This document shows positions 60,095 to 64,000 of a stretch of 64,000 nt of DNA, piece after piece (positions within the stretch are counted from its first letter, which is position 1; every line of letters starts with the position of its first letter). Made by a program: the position numbers and the translations under genes. Origin of the DNA: Actinostola sp. cb2023. Its lineage: Eukaryota > Cnidaria > Anthozoa > Actiniaria > Actinostolidae. Location: assembly GCA_033675265.1 (NCBI GenBank), contig JAUJYZ010000098.1:1752001-1816000 (forward strand), written 5' to 3'. Below the pieces are notes generated by a model. The model saw nothing but the letters and a program-made list of their open reading frames with translations. It made no database searches and was not told the DNA's origin.

Positions 60095-61502
60095 ATAAAG
60101 TTTTTTTACGGACAAAATCTTGAAAGTGTCTAAATCGATGTTATACTGATGCAATACAACATAAATGAAGGTGCATACATCAGTTTTATACGTCAATACA
60201 TCGATGTTATACATTTATACAACGATTTCTTAGGAATAAATCTAAACTGAAGCATCTCTACAACTAAAAGATGATTTCTCATACAACTAAAAGATGATTT
60301 CTCATACAACTAAAAGATGATTTCTCATACAACTAAAACGTGAGGAAGTGACGTCACTCATAATCAGGCTTCTCTCAACCGGGAAAATAAAACAAAATGG
60401 CGTCTGGAGCAAGAATATATTCTAAGAATATATACTTCCAGAACTGCTTCCAGATCCTTCCAGACAGAGAGGTTTTTTACTGAACTTGTGAGGTTTTAAG
60501 AACACAACAGCTACATGAAAAAATTCAGCGAAAAATTAGACAGCAAAAGACACATGTTGACAAGCATGCACGTAGCGAAGTCGGTACTCGTTTATTTGAC
60601 ATTAATTATCAATAAATTAATCGACACTACAAACACAACAATCCCTACATACCCTCTAGATCTCTGAGTGCGACATTAAAAACTGTCAATAATTTGCACA
60701 AGGACGCTTTTGCCGGTATAATAAATTAAAAACAATCTGACGTCACTGAATTTTAAAACATATCACGATTCCAAACCTTTAATTTATAACTCGCAAAGGC
60801 GAAGCTCAAATCACAAAATGCTGAAACATCCCACTATTCACTTCATATGTAATCGAAACATGGTCATCGATTAACTGAATTTCTTGTTGGAATGATCGTA
60901 AAAACACTCAGAGTTCTTTCATATTCTTCAAGTCGACAAATGATGAAATCTGGAGAATCATGTCCAGTCCCTTGTAGATATTACGCAGTTGTGCTCTTTC
61001 AATAAACCTGCAAAAATTCAGTCACAAAAAAAAACCTCTGTCTGGAAGGATCTGGAAGCCATTCTTGCTCCAGACGCCATCATGTTTTGTTTTATTTTCC
61101 TGGTTGGGAGAAGCTCTGTTGGAATGAGTGACGTCACTTCCTCACGTTTTAGTTGTATGAGAATCATCTTTTAGTTGTATGAGAAATCATCTTTTAGTTG
61201 TATGAGAAATCATCTTTTAGTTGTATGAGAAATCATCTTTTAGTTGTATGAGAAATCATTTTTTAGTTATATGAGAAATCATCTTTTAGTTGTATGAGAA
61301 ATCATCTTTTAGTTGTATGAGAAATCATCTTTTAGTTGTAGCCAGATGCTTCAGCTTAGATTTATTCCTAAGAAATCGTTGTATAAATGTATAGCATCGA
61401 TGTATTGACGTATAAAACTGATGTATGCACCTTCATTTATGTTGTATTGCATATAACATCGATTTAGACACTTTCAACATTTTGTCCGTAAAAACACTTC
61501 AT
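60095..61502. mobile_element. foldback element with tandem repeats inside its arms (1.4 kb)
   Basis: The left arm (about 60095-60484) and right arm (about 61014-61502) are inverted copies over roughly 400 bp. Shared sequences include atcgatgttat, gcatacatcagttttatacg, cttaggaataaatcta, agtgacgtcact, aaaatggcgtctggagc and ccagatccttccagacagag. Each arm contains a tandem 23-bp repeat (acaactaaaagatgatttct plus cat): about three copies plus a partial at the left, about eight at the right. The 530-bp centre is unique and non-coding. Long inverted repeats with internal tandem arrays are the hallmark of Foldback/Galileo-type transposons. Confidence 0.8.
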
Positions 61503-61653
61503 ACGTTTCTAATCAAAAACAGGGAAACTGAAGTTTCTTAACTTTATCCTATTTTTTGTATTTATCAAGATACAAGATACAAGAAGCTTTATTTGTACCA
61601 GAATTTTGTTACAAATATAGATATCATTGTAATATTTCTTAGCCACGTTTCTA

Positions 61654-61761
61654 CATCCTCGGGAACCCAGGGGTATATTCTGTCGCTCGTTTCTTGCTCC
61701 CAGAAGAAATACTGGGAGCGAGTAACGAGCGACAGAATATACCCCTGGGTTCCCGAGGATG
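61654..61761. repeat. 108-bp near-perfect hairpin
   Basis: 50-bp arms beginning catcctcgggaacccagggg, with two or three mismatches, around an 8-bp loop. Frames on both strands give almost the same peptide because of the symmetry. Confidence 0.9.
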
Positions 61762-61781
61762 CTGTTATTTCTTCATTCTGG

Positions 61782-61925
61782 CACAGGCAGCCCAACCATT
61801 GCTTTTGAGGCTACTAAATAATTCAATAAAATGATATTTTTTGATGGGCTTCCTGTGGTAGAGCACGCGCGCATTTATATATTGGGTTCCCTGTGTATAA
61901 AAATGTATAATGTTGGGATCCCTGT
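61782..61925. mobile_element. MITE family C copy 2, partial
   Basis: Shares cacaggcagcccaaccattg, gaggctactaaataattc and the gggatccctgtg / gggttccctgtg core with 36451-36685, but the arms are rearranged or truncated. Confidence 0.65.
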
Positions 61926-61929
61926 GTGC

Positions 61930-63140
61930 GTCCTGCGGGATGCGCCCGCAGCAAATGTGTATATTGTAACAAGGTATGAAACTCCAGTCACGTGATGGCC
62001 TGGCCCTGAGGTGTAGCGGCGCCACCGGGCGCAAGATAAAATTTAGATGGTGCACGTTGGATAGGACTTATTTTCCGTGAACCGAAGAGCCGAAGTAGAT
62101 GGTGCACATCCGTGAACGCTACAGGCCCGTACAGGCCCGGGGGGTACCCAAGGTGAAGTCGTTATTTTGTCGCTAATGGCGGGGCGTCGAAGAGAAGTTC
62201 ATATCAAGAAAGACTGATTGTTTCGGTGTAAACGTTGGGATTCTTTTCCCTATTCATGGTAAGTTTAGAAGTTCATAATTCATGTCAACTTTAAGTAAAT
62301 CTAGAAGAAATTCGACGGTTTTAAAGTAGTCCTTTTTCATTTTGAATGGTTGAGAAACTTTGGATGTGTTGTGCTCGACACTTTTGTTGAAAATAAACTG
62401 AACTAAAGGTACTTTTTGTCATGGTTTTACGTAGTATTTGCTCTAAATGTTCTCTAATGAAAGGACTTGCCTATACTAGGGCAGAAGGGCTGCTTAATAC
62501 TCCTCAACAAATCAGTTTTTTCTATAAATTATGACTGAGCTATTTCAGTATTTGACAAGTGTGTAGTTGTCAGTGATCGAAATACACTTCAACAAGGAAC
62601 CTCTCTCAACTGACTGATTTTACTTTATCTGTTTAAACATTACTGACTCTCTCATCTAGAAAGTGTTTGACATAATTTTGAACTTTACTTATAGTTCTTC
62701 TGACACAAGGGAATGCCAACACAGCATAAACCATCTGAAGCAAAAATATAGACGAACTCAATTCCTGACTGACATCGAAGGAGACATGAATGGCGATGGA
62801 CTCGTGAAGCTGCCGTGAACTAAAATATTAACAGTTGTTCGTTATTGTCATTGAAATAGCACGAAACATTTTAATAGCAAGAGTAATTTTAACGGCGTAT
62901 TTTTCGTAACGGAACGTAAGTAAGCTTATCGCTTCCAACTTCGATGTTTGCTATTCAATCAGTCATGTCACTCATGATCAGTGATTCACAACTTGTCGAT
63001 TGTGTATAATATTTATCTCATTGTTATTAAGCTTATTTCCATGCTATTACTGATCAATATAGTGAATAAATTGCACAGAAAGTAACGGCAAAACAGTGTG
63101 TAAAAAGCTAGTAAACTTATTGTTGAAATAAATACGTTTG
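61930..63140. other. intergenic; no confident gene
   Basis: A donor-like ttcatg/gtaagt near 62262 and an acceptor-like ttacttatag near 62695 could bound noncoding 5' exons, but no phase-consistent coding sequence was found. Confidence 0.35.
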
Positions 63141-63478
63141 TTTGTCATTTTGTGTACAAGTACCTGCCTCGAACCCAGTCGCTTCTTCGGAAGGGGAAGG
63201 GGAGGGGGCCGGAGAAACGAGAAAGCGAAAAGAACTGGGGAGCAAAGCACCATGGGAAGGGATTAGAGGGGATCGCAAAGGAGCAAGGGAAGGACGAACT
63301 GAGGAAAAAGCGCCTGGCAGATCGTGGTCGATATCTGTGTCGAAGTTGTCGATTTCTGAAAAATCGCACTAAACGATGAATTTAAGGCCTAAAATGAGCT
63401 AAATATGGCCGAAGGTGGCTAAGAAAATGTCGATGACCTGAATTCCTCGCTTCGTGAACTTTCAGTATTAATAGAAAC

Positions 63479-63504
63479 ATGGCCGGGTTGGAGGTTTTGG
63501 CAGT
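63479..63504 (+). CDS. candidate first coding exon of a gene leaving the window
   Basis: ATG in strong context (gaaacATGg) followed by eight codons (MAGLEVLA plus two bases) and a consensus donor gtaagt at 63505. Too short to identify, and no second exon was recognised before the right edge. The preceding 300 bp are G/A-rich and GC-richer than average, compatible with a promoter. Confidence 0.3.
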
Positions 63505-64000
63505 GTAAGTTCACCGTTGATTTTATAGAAGAAATCACCGCTTGATGGATGCAATAATAGATGTTTGACAACACCGATACTTTGACTTTATTATTCTAGC
63601 CTTTTGACGGTTATGTAATTACTAGTTCTAGAGAATTAGCGTATGTGTTTTAGAGTCAAACGCGTGTAATTTGACGACGGTTAATCCTTTGGTAGGACGA
63701 TTTTCTCTTAAATTTTGCATCGAATGAAGCGTTTGAAGACTGTGTAGTGTTCAGGTTTCAGTGTATATAAACGCTCCCCATTCCATGCCTCTCTTATACC
63801 GAGATGAAAATTGTGTTTTGTAGAGCCGAAGTGACGCACAGAGCAGCCGTGTCTTGACACCCGCTTGGCAGGCTTTCCAGACGGCGTCAGTTTTTTTTAA
63901 ATTTGAGCTGAAATAAAGTTTAGAGACATTTAAATAAAGAATATGTGGGATTTCCCTTGTCATTCTAGTTGAGTTGTTATTTTTAGGCGATTTATTTGAG

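Noticed and set aside
60989..61174. Short frame in the foldback element
   Set aside because: It spans the centre-arm boundary and encodes part of an inverted repeat; no domain is visible.
63142..63379. Overlapping Glu/Lys/Arg-rich frames on both strands
   Set aside because: Several frames are open only because of G/A-rich low complexity; no single one is favoured.

Overview
This is a eukaryotic, animal (metazoan) genomic window. Genes are split by GT-AG introns, protein-coding sequence is sparse, and introns and intergenic DNA are full of short inverted-repeat DNA transposon derivatives (MITEs), LINE 3' tails, tRNA-like repeats and satellites. Retained CpG, the intron-rich gene structure and the repeat style suggest an invertebrate. 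A cnidarian or sponge is a guess, not something the sequence proves.

Left third and centre (about 5.7-34.9 kb): one complete ABCG2-type half-transporter gene on the plus strand. I could assemble 15 coding exons with matching splice phases into a 652-residue protein, close to the 655 residues of human ABCG2. Intron 5 (11378-18110) holds a 6.7 kb minisatellite with a 24-bp unit. Intron 8 (19237-26469) contains a complete two-exon gene on the opposite strand for a small secreted von Willebrand factor A (VWA) domain protein, with its own TATA-like box and signal peptide. Intron 12 (29221-32350) contains an unidentified 245-codon reading frame with two probable membrane segments, plus a nest of inverted-repeat elements.

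Middle (35.5-43.1 kb): an intronless 169-residue reading frame of unknown function (35528-36037), several MITEs, then a complete SNAP-25/SNAP-23-type SNARE gene (eight coding exons, 211 residues, one GC-AG intron) whose introns carry at least four MITEs.

Right third (43.1-64 kb): no confident gene. It holds homopolymer C runs, MITEs with hAT-like or TA target duplications, a 5'-truncated LINE with a reverse-transcriptase C-terminal remnant, a decayed tRNA-like sequence, GGT-rich low complexity, and a 1.4 kb foldback element whose arms contain tandem 23-bp repeats. A candidate first coding exon of a gene running off the right edge lies at 63479-63504.

No pathway links the genes: one is a membrane exporter, one an extracellular adhesion-type protein, one a membrane-fusion SNARE. 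The most distinctive features are the nested genes inside the ABCG2 introns, the higher-order minisatellite and the varied palindromic elements. All coordinates come from reading by eye; exon boundaries were checked by codon phase, not by transcript data.
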